From positions 55,174-119,173 of the forward strand of contig JAUIMG010000007.1 of assembly GCA_030433355.1 (NCBI GenBank): a stretch of 64,000 nucleotides of DNA, in the 5' to 3' direction. Source of the stretch: Bacteroidia bacterium. Lineage in GTDB: Bacteria > Bacteroidota > Bacteroidia > Flavobacteriales_E > Vicingaceae. The first letter of the stretch is position 1. Every line of letters starts with the position of its first letter. Of this stretch, positions 8,694 through 17,958 are shown in pieces. The translations under genes were made by a program, and so were the position numbers. The notes under the pieces are model-generated. The model did no database searches and was not told the origin of the DNA. It worked only from the letters and a program-made list of their open reading frames with translations.

Positions 8694-10011
8694 GGTTAGT
8701 TTAATTATTCAAAGAGAGTACTTAACTAGGGTTAAGAAGAAATCTTTTATTGTAATGAGTATAGTTGGACCTATACTAATTGCAGCTTTAATGATAGTAC
8801 CTGCTTGGTTGGCAATGAGCGATGAAGACAGTCAGCAAATTGAAGTTATAGATGAAACGGGGCTTTTCATTAATCAATTAGAAAGCACTAAAGAAGTAAA
8901 CTTCAACTATCCAATGAGAAGTCTTGAAGAGGCAACGCAAGAATTGGATAAGGGAGGAGAGTATTCTGCTGTTTTACATATTCCCAAAGTAGTAGTTAGC
9001 TTGCCAAAAACTGTGCAAATTTTCTACAAGAGCAAACCCAAAGGAAGCTCTATAAGATATATGGAAGACCAAATTGCAAAAGTAATTGAAGGCAAGAAGC
9101 TAGAAGACTTGTACAATTTAAGTTTAGACCAAATTTCAGGCTTAAGACCTGATGTAAGAATTGTAGAGAATAAGATTAACGAAGACGGACAAACAGAGAA
9201 AAGTGCCGGAGGATTGGCCGCAGGTGTTGGCTTTGCCTTAGCATTTTTTATCTACTTCTTTATCTTCTTATTTGGTGTACAAGTGATGCGTGGCGTTATT
9301 GAAGAAAAGACAAATAGAATTGTAGAAGTTATTATTTCTTCTGTAAAGCCTTTTCAATTAATGATGGGTAAAATAATTGGAATAGCATTAGTTGCGGTTA
9401 CTCAATTTTTAATTTGGGTAGTTCTTAGTGGAGTTATTGTTGTAGGAGTTCAATCTTTTTTTAAGGAGGACTTAACCAAGGCAAAAACAGAACAAATTCA
9501 GCAAATGGAACAGTTTAATCCTAGTCAAACGGATACTGCTAACGAAAGCAGTTTTGTACAAAAACTTAACTCCAAACTGCAAAGAATTAACTTCCCTCTT
9601 GTTTTAGGATGTTTCTTGTTTTATTTCATTGGAGGTTACTTACTCTATGGTTCTTTATTTGCTGCAATAGGATCTGCAGTTGATAGCGAAACGGACACCC
9701 AGCAATTTATGCTTCCTGTAACTATTCCGCTGATATTGTCTATAGTGTTTGCACAAACAGTAATGGAAAACCCTGATGGCGCTCTTGGCTTTTGGACATC
9801 ACTAATTCCATTTACCTCTCCAATTATTATGATGATTAGAATTCCTGTTGGCGTTCCACCATGGGAATTAGCATTATCTATGGGCATCTTGATTTTAACC
9901 TTTATTGGTACTACCTTGATGGCAGCTAAAATTTATAGAACTGGAATATTGATGTATGGAAAAAAAGTCAATTTCAAAGAAATAGGAAAATGGATATTTC
10001 ATAAATCGTAA
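8686..10011 (+). CDS. ABC transporter permease, NatB/ABC-2 type
   Basis: The 441-residue membrane subunit starts MNKVSLIIQREYLTRVKKKSFIV, the usual opening of NatB-like permeases. One transmembrane helix lies near the N-terminus, followed by an extracytoplasmic domain of about 150 residues. A cluster of membrane spans then begins around AAGVGFALAFFIYFFIFLFG, with the cytoplasmic signature VMRGVIEEKTNRIVEVIISSV. It forms an exporter with the ATPase upstream, and translation is coupled through an 8-nt overlap plus an SD. The response-regulator gene begins 3 nt after its stop codon, which suggests one transcript for all three. Substrate unknown. Confidence 0.9.
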   Translation: MNKVSLIIQREYLTRVKKKSFIVMSIVGPILIAALMIVPAWLAMSDEDSQQIEVIDETGLFINQLESTKEVNFNYPMRSLEEATQELDKGGEYSAVLHIPKVVVSLPKTVQIFYKSKPKGSSIRYMEDQIAKVIEGKKLEDLYNLSLDQISGLRPDVRIVENKINEDGQTEKSAGGLAAGVGFALAFFIYFFIFLFGVQVMRGVIEEKTNRIVEVIISSVKPFQLMMGKIIGIALVAVTQFLIWVVLSGVIVVGVQSFFKEDLTKAKTEQIQQMEQFNPSQTDTANESSFVQKLNSKLQRINFPLVLGCFLFYFIGGYLLYGSLFAAIGSAVDSETDTQQFMLPVTIPLILSIVFAQTVMENPDGALGFWTSLIPFTSPIIMMIRIPVGVPPWELALSMGILILTFIGTTLMAAKIYRTGILMYGKKVNFKEIGKWIFHKS

Positions 10012-10013
10012 AC

Positions 10014-11171
10014 ATGGGTAAGGTATTAGTAATAGATGATGAGCGCCCTATTAGGAATGCGCTAAAAGAAATATTAGAATTTGAAAAATTCGAAGTTTCT
10101 TTAGCGGAAGATGGAGAAGAAGGTCTAAAAATGGCCTTAAAAGGAAACTATGACCTTATTCTTAGTGATATTAAAATGCCCAAGTTAGATGGCATGGAAG
10201 TTTTGGAAAAATTGCTTTCTGAAAAACCAGAGCTTCCTGTTATCATGATTTCAGGACATGGAACCATTGAAACTGCTGTTGAAGCTGTAAAGATGGGTGC
10301 TTTTGACTTTATTGCCAAGCCTTTAGATTTGAATAGATTATTAGTTACGGTTAGAAATGCTCTAGACAAAAAAGAGCTAGTAAGAGAAACTAAGCAACTA
10401 AGAAAGAAGGTTTTCAAAAATAAACTTCATGAGATTATTGGAGAAAGCAAAGCTATACAAGAAGTAAAAGCAATGATTGAAAAAGTTGCTCCCACAGATG
10501 CTAGGGTTTTAATAACAGGCAGTAATGGAACTGGCAAAGAATTGGTAGCATTGAATTTACATGAACTCTCAGAAAGAAGAAAAGCTACTTTTATTGAAGT
10601 CAATTGTGCGGCAATTCCTTCTGAGCTTATTGAAAGCGAACTTTTTGGACATGAAAAAGGAGCATTTACCTCAGCAGTAAAACAAAAGAAAGGGAAGTTT
10701 GAGCAAGCTGAAGGAGGAACGATCTTTTTAGACGAGATTGGAGATATGAGTTTATCAGCACAAGCAAAAGTTTTAAGAGCATTGCAAGAAAATAAAATTG
10801 CTAGAGTTGGAGGCGAGAAGGACATAAAAGTCAACGTAAGAGTGTTAGCAGCAACCAATAAAGACCTTAAGAAAGAAATTGAAGATGGAAAATTTCGAGA
10901 GGATTTATTCCATCGTTTGAGTGTAATTCCAATTCATGTTCCACGATTAAAAGATAGAAAAGAAGACATTCCTTTATTGATTGAATATTTTTTAGATAAG
11001 ATTACTCAAGAACAAGGCTTGGCTCCAAAGAATATCTCTGAAGAGGCCATTAAAGAACTGCAAAGCAAAGAATGGACGGGCAATATAAGGGAATTAAGGA
11101 ATGTAATAGAACGTCTTTTAATTCTTGGTGAGAAAGAAATTAGCCTTTCTGATGTAAAGCAGTTTGTTTAG
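10014..11171 (+). CDS. Sigma-54 response regulator lacking a DNA-binding domain
   Basis: Residues 1-120 form a receiver domain with acidic pocket D8/D9, phospho-acceptor D52 (LSDIKMP), S80 and K102. Residues about 138-370 form a sigma-54-interacting AAA+ domain: Walker A GSNGTGKE (169-176), the GAFTSA loop (216-221), Walker B TIFLDEIG (236-243) and the sensor II region GNIRELRNVIERLL. The protein stops at residue 385, right after the AAA+ lid, where NtrC-family members normally carry a Fis-type HTH. It probably activates RpoN holoenzyme without sequence-specific binding, or through a partner. No histidine kinase lies nearby; it follows the ABC exporter genes by 3 nt. Confidence 0.93.
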   Translation: MGKVLVIDDERPIRNALKEILEFEKFEVSLAEDGEEGLKMALKGNYDLILSDIKMPKLDGMEVLEKLLSEKPELPVIMISGHGTIETAVEAVKMGAFDFIAKPLDLNRLLVTVRNALDKKELVRETKQLRKKVFKNKLHEIIGESKAIQEVKAMIEKVAPTDARVLITGSNGTGKELVALNLHELSERRKATFIEVNCAAIPSELIESELFGHEKGAFTSAVKQKKGKFEQAEGGTIFLDEIGDMSLSAQAKVLRALQENKIARVGGEKDIKVNVRVLAATNKDLKKEIEDGKFREDLFHRLSVIPIHVPRLKDRKEDIPLLIEYFLDKITQEQGLAPKNISEEAIKELQSKEWTGNIRELRNVIERLLILGEKEISLSDVKQFV

Positions 11172-11174
11172 AAA

Positions 11175-13784
11175 TTAGCTTTTAATAAACTTATCTGCTT
11201 CTTCTAAAACTTTAGCAATTCCATTGGTATCCTTTCCACCTGCAGTAGCAAAAAATAGCTGGCCTCCACCTCCCCCTTTTATGTGCTTTGCAAGATCTCT
11301 AACCATATTTCCTGCATTCCAATTCTTTTCTTTGGCCAAGGCTTCGCTAATTAATATAGTAATACTTGGTTTATTATCCTTTTTAGTCACTAATAACAAG
11401 AAAAGATTTGTGAAAGATGCCTTAAGTTGAAATGCTAAATCCTTAATAGAAGCTGCATCCAAATCCACCTCTTCTATTAAAGTTTGAAAGCCACCTTTAT
11501 CAATAGCTTTGTTTATGAGATGCTCTTTTAATGCCTGTATTTCCTTTCTCTTAAAGCCTTCTATTTCCTTTTGTAGTTTCTTTTGCTCTTGCACCAAACT
11601 ATTTACAGCTCCTAAAACATCTTTAGGTTGCTTCAAGATTTCCTTAATTTCATTTAACAAATCATTCTGCTTGCTTATAAATTCTATGGCTTTTACCCCA
11701 CTAATAGCTTCAATTCTTCTAATTCCTGCAGCCACTGCACTCTCTGAGCTAATTTTAACCATTCCAACTTGTCCTGTAGCATTTACATGCGTACCACCAC
11801 ACAATTCAATAGAATCGCCAAACTGAATCACTCTTACTATATCTCCATATTTCTCACCAAACAAGGCCATGGCTCCCATTTGCTTAGCTTCATCAATTGG
11901 TAAATTTCTTTTTTCTTCTAGTGGTAAATTCTCTAGAACGAGCTGATTAATCCTTTTCTCAATGGCCTTTAATTGCTCAGTTTCTACTTTTTGATAATGA
12001 GAAAAGTCAAAGCGCAAATAATCCGGACTTACCAAAGAGCCTTTCTGCTCCACGTGTTCTCCTAAAACTTCTCTTAAAGCCTGATGCAATAAATGAGTAG
12101 CAGAGTGATTCCCCATAGTACTTCTTCGCTTCGTCACATTCACAAAAGCTTGAAAATCGCCTTCCAAATTCTCTGGCAACTTATCCAAGAAATGGATAAT
12201 TAGATTATTTTCTTTCTTCGTGTCCAAAACTGCATACTTACTGCCATTATGCTCTACATACCCCTGATCTCCCACTTGTCCTCCACCTTCAGGATAAAAA
12301 GGAGTTAAATTAAAAACCAATTGGTATTGTTTCTTTCCCTTCTGCTCTACTTCTCTGTATTTGGTAACCCTAATTTTTGCCTCCGTTCTATCGTAACCAA
12401 CAAATTCTTCTTTTTCATCTTCTTTTAAAACTACCCAATCGCCGGTATCCATTTTAGAAGCAGCCCTTGATCTATCTTTTTGTTTACTTAAAGATTGATT
12501 AAAGCCATCCATATCTATTTGCAAGTCTTTTTCTTGCGCTAACAATTGAGTTAAATCAATTGGAAAGCCAAATGTATCATAGAGCTCAAAAGCAAATTCG
12601 CCATCAATCTTCTCCGGCTTATTCTCCACATAGCTTTCAAAAAGTTGAATTCCTTTATCTAAGGTTTTTAAGAATGAATTCTCTTCTTCTTGTATCACCT
12701 TTTGGATGATCTCTTTTTGCTCTTCTAATTCTGAAAAGTGATCTCCTAAAGAAACAATCAATGGATCAACCAATTTATAAATGAAAGCTTCTCTAAAATT
12801 TAGAAAACTGTATCCATAGCGAATTGCTCTACGCAAAATTCTTCTAATTACATAACCAGCTCCTGTATTGGAGGGTAATTGTCCATCTGCAATGGAAAAG
12901 GCAACAGCCCTAACATGATCCACAATAACTCTAAAAGCGATGTCTTTCTTTGAGTCCGTTGCAGTATATTTTATAGAGGCTAAGTTTTCTAAAGCATTCA
13001 ATAAAGGAGAAAACAAGTCTGTATCGTAGTTAGACTTCTTATTCTGAACAGCCATACAAAGCCTTTCGAATCCCATGCCAGTATCTACATGTTTTGCAGG
13101 TAAAGACTTTAGACTCTTATCTTTTAAGCGATTAAACTCCATAAAAACCAAATTCCATATCTCAATCACTTCCGGGTGATCTTGATTTACAAGAGTTTTG
13201 CCATCCACTTTACTTCTTTCCTCTTCGCTTCTTAAATCTACATGTATTTCTGAGCAAGGTCCACATGGACCTGTTTCTCCCATTTCCCAAAAATTATCTT
13301 TTTTTCCAGCTTTAATTATTCTATTTTTATCAATAATCTTTGCCCAAGCAGCATAGGCTTCTTGATCTTCCTCTAATTTGTCTTCCTTATCTCCTTCAAA
13401 AATAGTTACGTACAATCTGTCTTTAGATAGCTTTAATCTTTCTGTTAAAAATTCCCAAGACCATGGAATCATTTCTTCTTTAAAGAAATCTCCAAAAGAC
13501 CAATTCCCTAGCATTTCAAACATCGTATGATGATAGGTATCTACTCCTACCTCCTCTAAATCATTGTGTTTACCGGAAACCCTCAAACACTTTTGACTAT
13601 CCACAACTCTTGAATATTTAGCTTCTTTGTTTCCTAAGAACAAATCTTTAAACTGATTCATTCCTGCATTGGTAAACATTAAAGTTGGATCATCTTTAAT
13701 CACAATTGGCGCTGAGTCAACCAATTCATGATTTTTATCCTGAAAAAAGGAAAAGAAGGCCGAACGTAGATCTTTTGAATTCAT
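11175..13784 (-). CDS. alaS: Alanyl-tRNA synthetase
   Basis: The 869-residue enzyme charges tRNA-Ala. The class II catalytic core opens with the typical AlaS N-terminus (LRSAFFSFF, then FTNAGMNQFKDLFLG and GKHNDLEEVG). The editing domain carries zinc/catalytic motifs HSATHLLH and CGGTH. The C-terminus has a coiled-coil stretch and the glycine-rich C-Ala domain (HIKGGGGGQLFFATAGG). The start ATG at 13784 gives the expected N-terminus. It converges on the sigma-54 regulator with only 3 nt between stop codons and no hairpin. The divergent 136-bp gap to the M23 gene holds AT-rich promoter-like sequence and a 21-codon reading frame (13848-13913) that I do not call. Confidence 0.97.
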   Translation of the reverse strand: MNSKDLRSAFFSFFQDKNHELVDSAPIVIKDDPTLMFTNAGMNQFKDLFLGNKEAKYSRVVDSQKCLRVSGKHNDLEEVGVDTYHHTMFEMLGNWSFGDFFKEEMIPWSWEFLTERLKLSKDRLYVTIFEGDKEDKLEEDQEAYAAWAKIIDKNRIIKAGKKDNFWEMGETGPCGPCSEIHVDLRSEEERSKVDGKTLVNQDHPEVIEIWNLVFMEFNRLKDKSLKSLPAKHVDTGMGFERLCMAVQNKKSNYDTDLFSPLLNALENLASIKYTATDSKKDIAFRVIVDHVRAVAFSIADGQLPSNTGAGYVIRRILRRAIRYGYSFLNFREAFIYKLVDPLIVSLGDHFSELEEQKEIIQKVIQEEENSFLKTLDKGIQLFESYVENKPEKIDGEFAFELYDTFGFPIDLTQLLAQEKDLQIDMDGFNQSLSKQKDRSRAASKMDTGDWVVLKEDEKEEFVGYDRTEAKIRVTKYREVEQKGKKQYQLVFNLTPFYPEGGGQVGDQGYVEHNGSKYAVLDTKKENNLIIHFLDKLPENLEGDFQAFVNVTKRRSTMGNHSATHLLHQALREVLGEHVEQKGSLVSPDYLRFDFSHYQKVETEQLKAIEKRINQLVLENLPLEEKRNLPIDEAKQMGAMALFGEKYGDIVRVIQFGDSIELCGGTHVNATGQVGMVKISSESAVAAGIRRIEAISGVKAIEFISKQNDLLNEIKEILKQPKDVLGAVNSLVQEQKKLQKEIEGFKRKEIQALKEHLINKAIDKGGFQTLIEEVDLDAASIKDLAFQLKASFTNLFLLLVTKKDNKPSITILISEALAKEKNWNAGNMVRDLAKHIKGGGGGQLFFATAGGKDTNGIAKVLEEADKFIKS

Positions 13785-13920
13785 AAGTGTTGAAAACTAA
13801 AATTTCTTTCTAACGTATATTAACATTTGAAAGTAATATTTGCATTTATGACATCCGCAGAAAAGGTTAATTTTGCAGTGTCGAAAAAATTGACATCAAA
13901 AGTAATTAAATAAGCAAGTT

Positions 13921-14892
13921 TTGGCTAGAACTAAATATCGTTTTAATACAAAAACATTAAGCTACGAAAAGATTGAGTTAGGATGGAAACAGAAACTGTT
14001 CCGCCTTTCCTCTTTTTTAGTTGCTAGTGCATTCTTAGGATTGATATTCTATGTATTGGCAGCTAGGTTTATCGACTCTCCAAAAGAGAAGCTTTTAAAA
14101 AGAGAAAACAATCAACTAAAAGCTCAGTACAATCTTCTGGATAAAAGAATGGATCAAGTGGCAGATGTTTTAGATGACATCCAAAGAAGAGATGATGAGA
14201 TTTACAGAATAATCTTTGAAGCAGAGCCAATTCCTAGAGAAATTAGAAAAGCAGGTTTTGGAGGGGTTAATAGATATAAAAAGCTAGATGGCTTTAAAAA
14301 CTCTGAATTAATAAAAGAAAGTGCTTCTAAACTAGATCAAATTACCAAGCAGCTTTATATACAATCTAAGTCATACGACGAAGTAGCTAAGATGGCTACC
14401 AACAAAGAAAAAATGTTAGCCTCTATTCCTGCTATTCAGCCTGTTTCTAATAAGGAATTAAAAAGAATGGCTTCAGGGTACGGTATGAGAATGCATCCAA
14501 TCTACAAAAGAAGAAAGAAGCATACAGGAATGGACTTCTCTGCAGAAACAGGAACCGAAATATACGCTACGGGAGAAGGAACGGTAGTTCATGTAGAGAA
14601 AAGCAGAAGGGGTTATGGGAATCATGTAATTATAGACCACGGTTATGGTTACAAAACACTATATGCCCATATGAGTAAATTTAATGTTCGCAGTGGAGAA
14701 CAAATTAAGAGAGGTCAAGTAATTGGCTATGTAGGAAACACAGGAACCTCAGTAGCTCCTCACCTGCACTATGAAGTTATAAAAAATGGAGAAAAGGTGA
14801 ACCCAATTAATTTCTACTTCAACGATTTAACTCCAGAAGAATATGAGCAAATGATTGAATTTGCTTCTCAACCAACTCAATCTTTTGATTAA
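13921..14892 (+). CDS. M23 family membrane-anchored peptidoglycan endopeptidase
   Basis: The start is TTG; an in-frame stop at 13903 excludes anything further upstream, and the N-terminus MARTKYRFNTKTLSYEKIE fits the Bacteroidota family. One transmembrane helix (about 28-48) is followed by a coiled coil (about 55-100). The C-terminal LytM/M23 domain has the zinc ligands H201 and D205 (HTGMD) and H283 (HLHYEV), with the catalytic H250 and H281. All are intact, so it is probably an active murein hydrolase working in the periplasm on peptide cross-links, rather than a degenerate EnvC/NlpD-type activator. A MerR-like gene follows after 23 nt, probably co-transcribed. Confidence 0.92.
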   Translation: MARTKYRFNTKTLSYEKIELGWKQKLFRLSSFLVASAFLGLIFYVLAARFIDSPKEKLLKRENNQLKAQYNLLDKRMDQVADVLDDIQRRDDEIYRIIFEAEPIPREIRKAGFGGVNRYKKLDGFKNSELIKESASKLDQITKQLYIQSKSYDEVAKMATNKEKMLASIPAIQPVSNKELKRMASGYGMRMHPIYKRRKKHTGMDFSAETGTEIYATGEGTVVHVEKSRRGYGNHVIIDHGYGYKTLYAHMSKFNVRSGEQIKRGQVIGYVGNTGTSVAPHLHYEVIKNGEKVNPINFYFNDLTPEEYEQMIEFASQPTQSFD

Positions 14893-14915
14893 AATTTCTT
14901 TTCTTCGCTAAAGAA

Positions 14916-15239
14916 ATGGAAGACTCTAAAAAAGTTTATTTTACAATTGGCGAAGTCAGCAAGATGTTTGATGTAAATCTTTCCTTAATACGCTTTTGGG
15001 AGAAAGAGTTTGATATTATTCAGCCTAAAAAAAATAAAAAAGGAAATCGATTATTCACCAAAAAGGATATTGAGAATCTTGGAATTATTTTTCACCTTGT
15101 GAAAGAAAGAGGCTTTACTTTAGAGGGAGCTAAGAAAAAGCTAAAAGAAAACAAGCAATCTACACTAGATGAAATTCAAATGGTGAATTCATTGAAAAAA
15201 GTAAAGAACTTTCTAGAGGATTTAAAATCTGCCCTTTAA
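14916..15239 (+). CDS. Small MerR family transcriptional regulator
   Basis: The 107-residue protein starts with a MerR-type winged helix-turn-helix (YFTIGEVSKMFDVNLSLIRFWEKEF, residues 9-33), with the wing region to about residue 75 and then a short helical dimerisation tail. There is no C-terminal effector domain and no cysteine metal site, so it does not look like a metal sensor. It lies 23 nt downstream of the M23 peptidase gene and probably shares its transcript. Its target is unknown. It converges on the next gene with only 3 nt between the two. Confidence 0.9.
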   Translation: MEDSKKVYFTIGEVSKMFDVNLSLIRFWEKEFDIIQPKKNKKGNRLFTKKDIENLGIIFHLVKERGFTLEGAKKKLKENKQSTLDEIQMVNSLKKVKNFLEDLKSAL

Positions 15240-15242
15240 GTT

Positions 15243-16988
15243 TTATTCTGCTACAGTAAGCTTATATCTTTTCCCTTTTTCACCTACACGGGTTCCATTT
15301 AAATAAAGAGCAAATTCAACTTGATAGTCCCCACTACTTTCTGGGAAAGCTATTTTTACATCTTGAATAAAATCTTCTTCTATATCAATCATTAAAGTAG
15401 TTTTAAGGGTTGTTTCATCCAAAATGTTATTGTCTTTAAACCATAAATAAGAAAGGTAAACTTTTTCCCTTGGCAGTGAAGGAATGGTTATGGCACTTCT
15501 ATTAAATATTTTTACCCATACATAAGCACTGTCCTTCGCTTTCGGACTTTCCAAATCTTCTAGTAAGTGAATCGTTAAGGCAGTATCTAGTCTATCAATA
15601 TCTTCTATTGTTCTTGCCGTATTTAAATTAACATATTCTTCTTTATCTAATTCAAAGTAATAATCATTCAAGAAGGTATTGGGCAACACTTCAAACCTTC
15701 GAAAAATGAAGCTACTATCATTCAATTTTGTGGCATTTTTTTCAAATTTATACTCTCCTACGGTGCATAAACTAATGGTTTTTTCTGCACCATCTAGAGC
15801 TGAGTTCATTAATACATCTAAGGGATTAGACCAAGTCATTAAAGAGTAATCTCTGCTATAATTTTCCTCTTCAATTAAATACTTTGAACCTCCCTTTTCT
15901 TGGAGCTGATCTGTTAGGTATTCTATTTGAGTCATTCTATTTCTAAGATCTTCTCCCCCATTCCAAATCATCAATAATCTTGGTAAGAAAACCAGTAGGA
16001 TAATTGGTAGTAGTTGGACAACTACTTTTTCATTATGCCTATTTAAAATATAAAACACAAAGAATACTATTACCAAGCTTACCAAGGGGGCATACATAAT
16101 TTCAGTATACCAAGTATTTGTATTTGCTATGCCTCTATAATTTGCCAGGAGTATAATAGCTCCTAGAAAAAACAAGAGAATAACTAAAGCTAATTGCTTT
16201 TGCTTTTTAAAAGAAATTACTATGGCAAGAATTATTAAAATAACTAGCTCATAATAATAACTCAGCAGATAAATAGCTAAGTCTCTTAGATAAGATAAAT
16301 CGAAGAGATTATTAAGATTAGCCGTAGAACTTAATCCACTAATCTTATCCTGCTCATAAGCATCTGCCGCAGTAAACTGGACAATTAATGCGAAGAATGT
16401 CAGTAAAGTAATTTGAAAGTAAACTTTGCCATTCCATTTGTTCTCTATGAATTCGGCAATTAGAACAAAGACAACAAGCGAAAAATTCAATGGATGAGAA
16501 GTCATAATCAGCCATTGCAGTGAAAATAGCAGAAGCAAATATTTTTGGTCTTTATATCCTTTGCTCTTAAGAATTACCATAAAAGGAATCATCAAGGCAG
16601 CTCCATAATAAATTTCAGCCATAGGCACATAAAATAGCCAGGTCTGACCAATTAAATGAATAGCTAAAACAGCTATCCCCGCCAATCGATTCTTAAGTCC
16701 ATAAAAGGTAAGCAAAAAAATAGCGTAGTAAAACAGCTCATTGCCAATAGAGGCAATGAGCATTACTAATTTTAATGGTAAGCCAAGAAAAGATGCAATC
16801 AATGGAGCAATTTGAGAAAATACTAAAACTACTCTACCGTGCTCCACATGAAAAAAGCCTGAATTGATTGCTTTAAAGAAATAGTAAGAAGCATCTACAA
16901 ATAAGCGTTCTTTATAAAGTACAATCGATAGGACAATTAGTATCCCGAAAATAAAATGGATGCTATACTCCCCTAATCTTTTCAGCAT
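15243..16988 (-). CDS. Polytopic membrane protein of unknown function
   Basis: The 581-residue protein has many hydrophobic helices over residues 1-340 (roughly ten), followed by a soluble region of about 240 residues that should lie outside the cytoplasm. That region is rich in charged residues and ends in a beta-rich stretch (VYLSYLWFKDNN, then YQVEFALYLNG). The layout resembles GT-C glycosyltransferases and similar envelope enzymes. I see no clear catalytic motif, so I do not name it. It is the last gene of the pepD-mqnB-mqnD-hldD run, starting 4 nt after hldD, which hints weakly at envelope glycan or lipid work. Confidence 0.7.
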   Translation of the reverse strand: MLKRLGEYSIHFIFGILIVLSIVLYKERLFVDASYYFFKAINSGFFHVEHGRVVLVFSQIAPLIASFLGLPLKLVMLIASIGNELFYYAIFLLTFYGLKNRLAGIAVLAIHLIGQTWLFYVPMAEIYYGAALMIPFMVILKSKGYKDQKYLLLLFSLQWLIMTSHPLNFSLVVFVLIAEFIENKWNGKVYFQITLLTFFALIVQFTAADAYEQDKISGLSSTANLNNLFDLSYLRDLAIYLLSYYYELVILIILAIVISFKKQKQLALVILLFFLGAIILLANYRGIANTNTWYTEIMYAPLVSLVIVFFVFYILNRHNEKVVVQLLPIILLVFLPRLLMIWNGGEDLRNRMTQIEYLTDQLQEKGGSKYLIEEENYSRDYSLMTWSNPLDVLMNSALDGAEKTISLCTVGEYKFEKNATKLNDSSFIFRRFEVLPNTFLNDYYFELDKEEYVNLNTARTIEDIDRLDTALTIHLLEDLESPKAKDSAYVWVKIFNRSAITIPSLPREKVYLSYLWFKDNNILDETTLKTTLMIDIEEDFIQDVKIAFPESSGDYQVEFALYLNGTRVGEKGKRYKLTVAE

Positions 16989-16992
16989 TTCA

Positions 16993-17958
16993 CTAATAAT
17001 AAGCTTGTGTACTTAAGTAGTTTTTAACATAATCTTCTACTCCCTCTTCAAGGGTATGAAAAGGATGAGGGTATCCTGCATTTTTAAGCTTTGCCATCTC
17101 CGCCTCAGTGAAATATTGGTATTTATCTCTTATATCTTCAGGAGTTGGAATAAAAGAAATATCCGCTTCCTTGTTTAATGCTTTGAAAGTGTTTTTTACT
17201 AGATCTAAGAAGGTTCTAGCTTTTCCTGTGCCCAAATTATACAAACCACTTTCAGGCTGATTTTCACCCATCCAAACGCAAACATTCACCAAATCCCAAA
17301 CGTAGATAAAATCTCTTTTCTGCTCGCCATCTTTAAAGTCAGGATTATGAGATTGAAAAAGTTTCATTTTACCGCTTTCTTTTATTTGATTGTATGCATG
17401 AAATATAACTGAGGCCATTCTTCCTTTGTGATATTCATTCGGCCCGTAGACATTGAAGAACTTTAAGCCACACCAAAATGGAGGTTGTTCACTTTGCTGC
17501 AAAGCCCATTTATCAAAATCATTTTTTGAATCTCCGTAAGGATTTAAAGGCTTTAGCTTAGCCACAAGATCATGGTCATCTTTATATCCATACTCTCCTA
17601 ACCCATAAGTAGCAGCAGATGAAGCATACACTAAAGGAATTTTTGCCTTAGCACAAACTTTCCATATAGCTTGGGTATAGGACACATTCAATTCGTCAAA
17701 GATGGTATGGTCAAACTCCGTTGTATCCGTTCTAGCGCCAATGTGATATACAATATCTACTTGCTCCTGATTATTTTCAAACCAATCCATAAAAACAGAT
17801 CTTTCTATTTTCTTAGAATATTTCTTTCCAGCTAAATTTTTATTCTTTTCAGAAAAACTAAAGTCATCTACAAGTATCAGATCTTCCGCTCCCTTTCTAT
17901 TTAAAAAGCTAACTAAATAGCTTCCAATAAAGCCTGCTGCGCCTGTTATTACTTTCAT
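16993..17958 (-). CDS. hldD: ADP-L-glycero-D-manno-heptose-6-epimerase
   Basis: HldD inverts C6 of ADP-D-glycero-D-manno-heptose to supply ADP-L,D-heptose for the LPS inner core. It is a short-chain dehydrogenase: Rossmann motif TGAAGFIG (5-12), the YxxxK pair Y141/K145 in NPYGDSKNDFD, and the substrate-binding stretch FFNVYGPNEYHKGRMASV typical of HldD. The length of 321 residues is normal. It directly abuts mqnD (stop and start adjacent) and is followed 4 nt later by a membrane protein. None of the other heptose genes (gmhA, hldE, gmhB) is in the window. Confidence 0.92.
   Translation of the reverse strand: MKVITGAAGFIGSYLVSFLNRKGAEDLILVDDFSFSEKNKNLAGKKYSKKIERSVFMDWFENNQEQVDIVYHIGARTDTTEFDHTIFDELNVSYTQAIWKVCAKAKIPLVYASSAATYGLGEYGYKDDHDLVAKLKPLNPYGDSKNDFDKWALQQSEQPPFWCGLKFFNVYGPNEYHKGRMASVIFHAYNQIKESGKMKLFQSHNPDFKDGEQKRDFIYVWDLVNVCVWMGENQPESGLYNLGTGKARTFLDLVKNTFKALNKEADISFIPTPEDIRDKYQYFTEAEMAKLKNAGYPHPFHTLEEGVEDYVKNYLSTQAYY

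Noticed and set aside
10427..10858. 143-codon minus-strand frame inside the sigma-54 regulator
   Set aside because: Antisense to the AAA+ core, whose motifs are intact; no independent evidence for a gene.
11509..11826. 105-codon plus-strand frame inside alaS
   Set aside because: Antisense to a conserved synthetase region; cysteine- and serine-rich composition typical of reverse reading.
13848..13913. 21-codon frame between alaS and the M23 gene
   Set aside because: Could be a leader peptide, but there is no amino-acid bias, hairpin or start signal beyond chance; too short to support.
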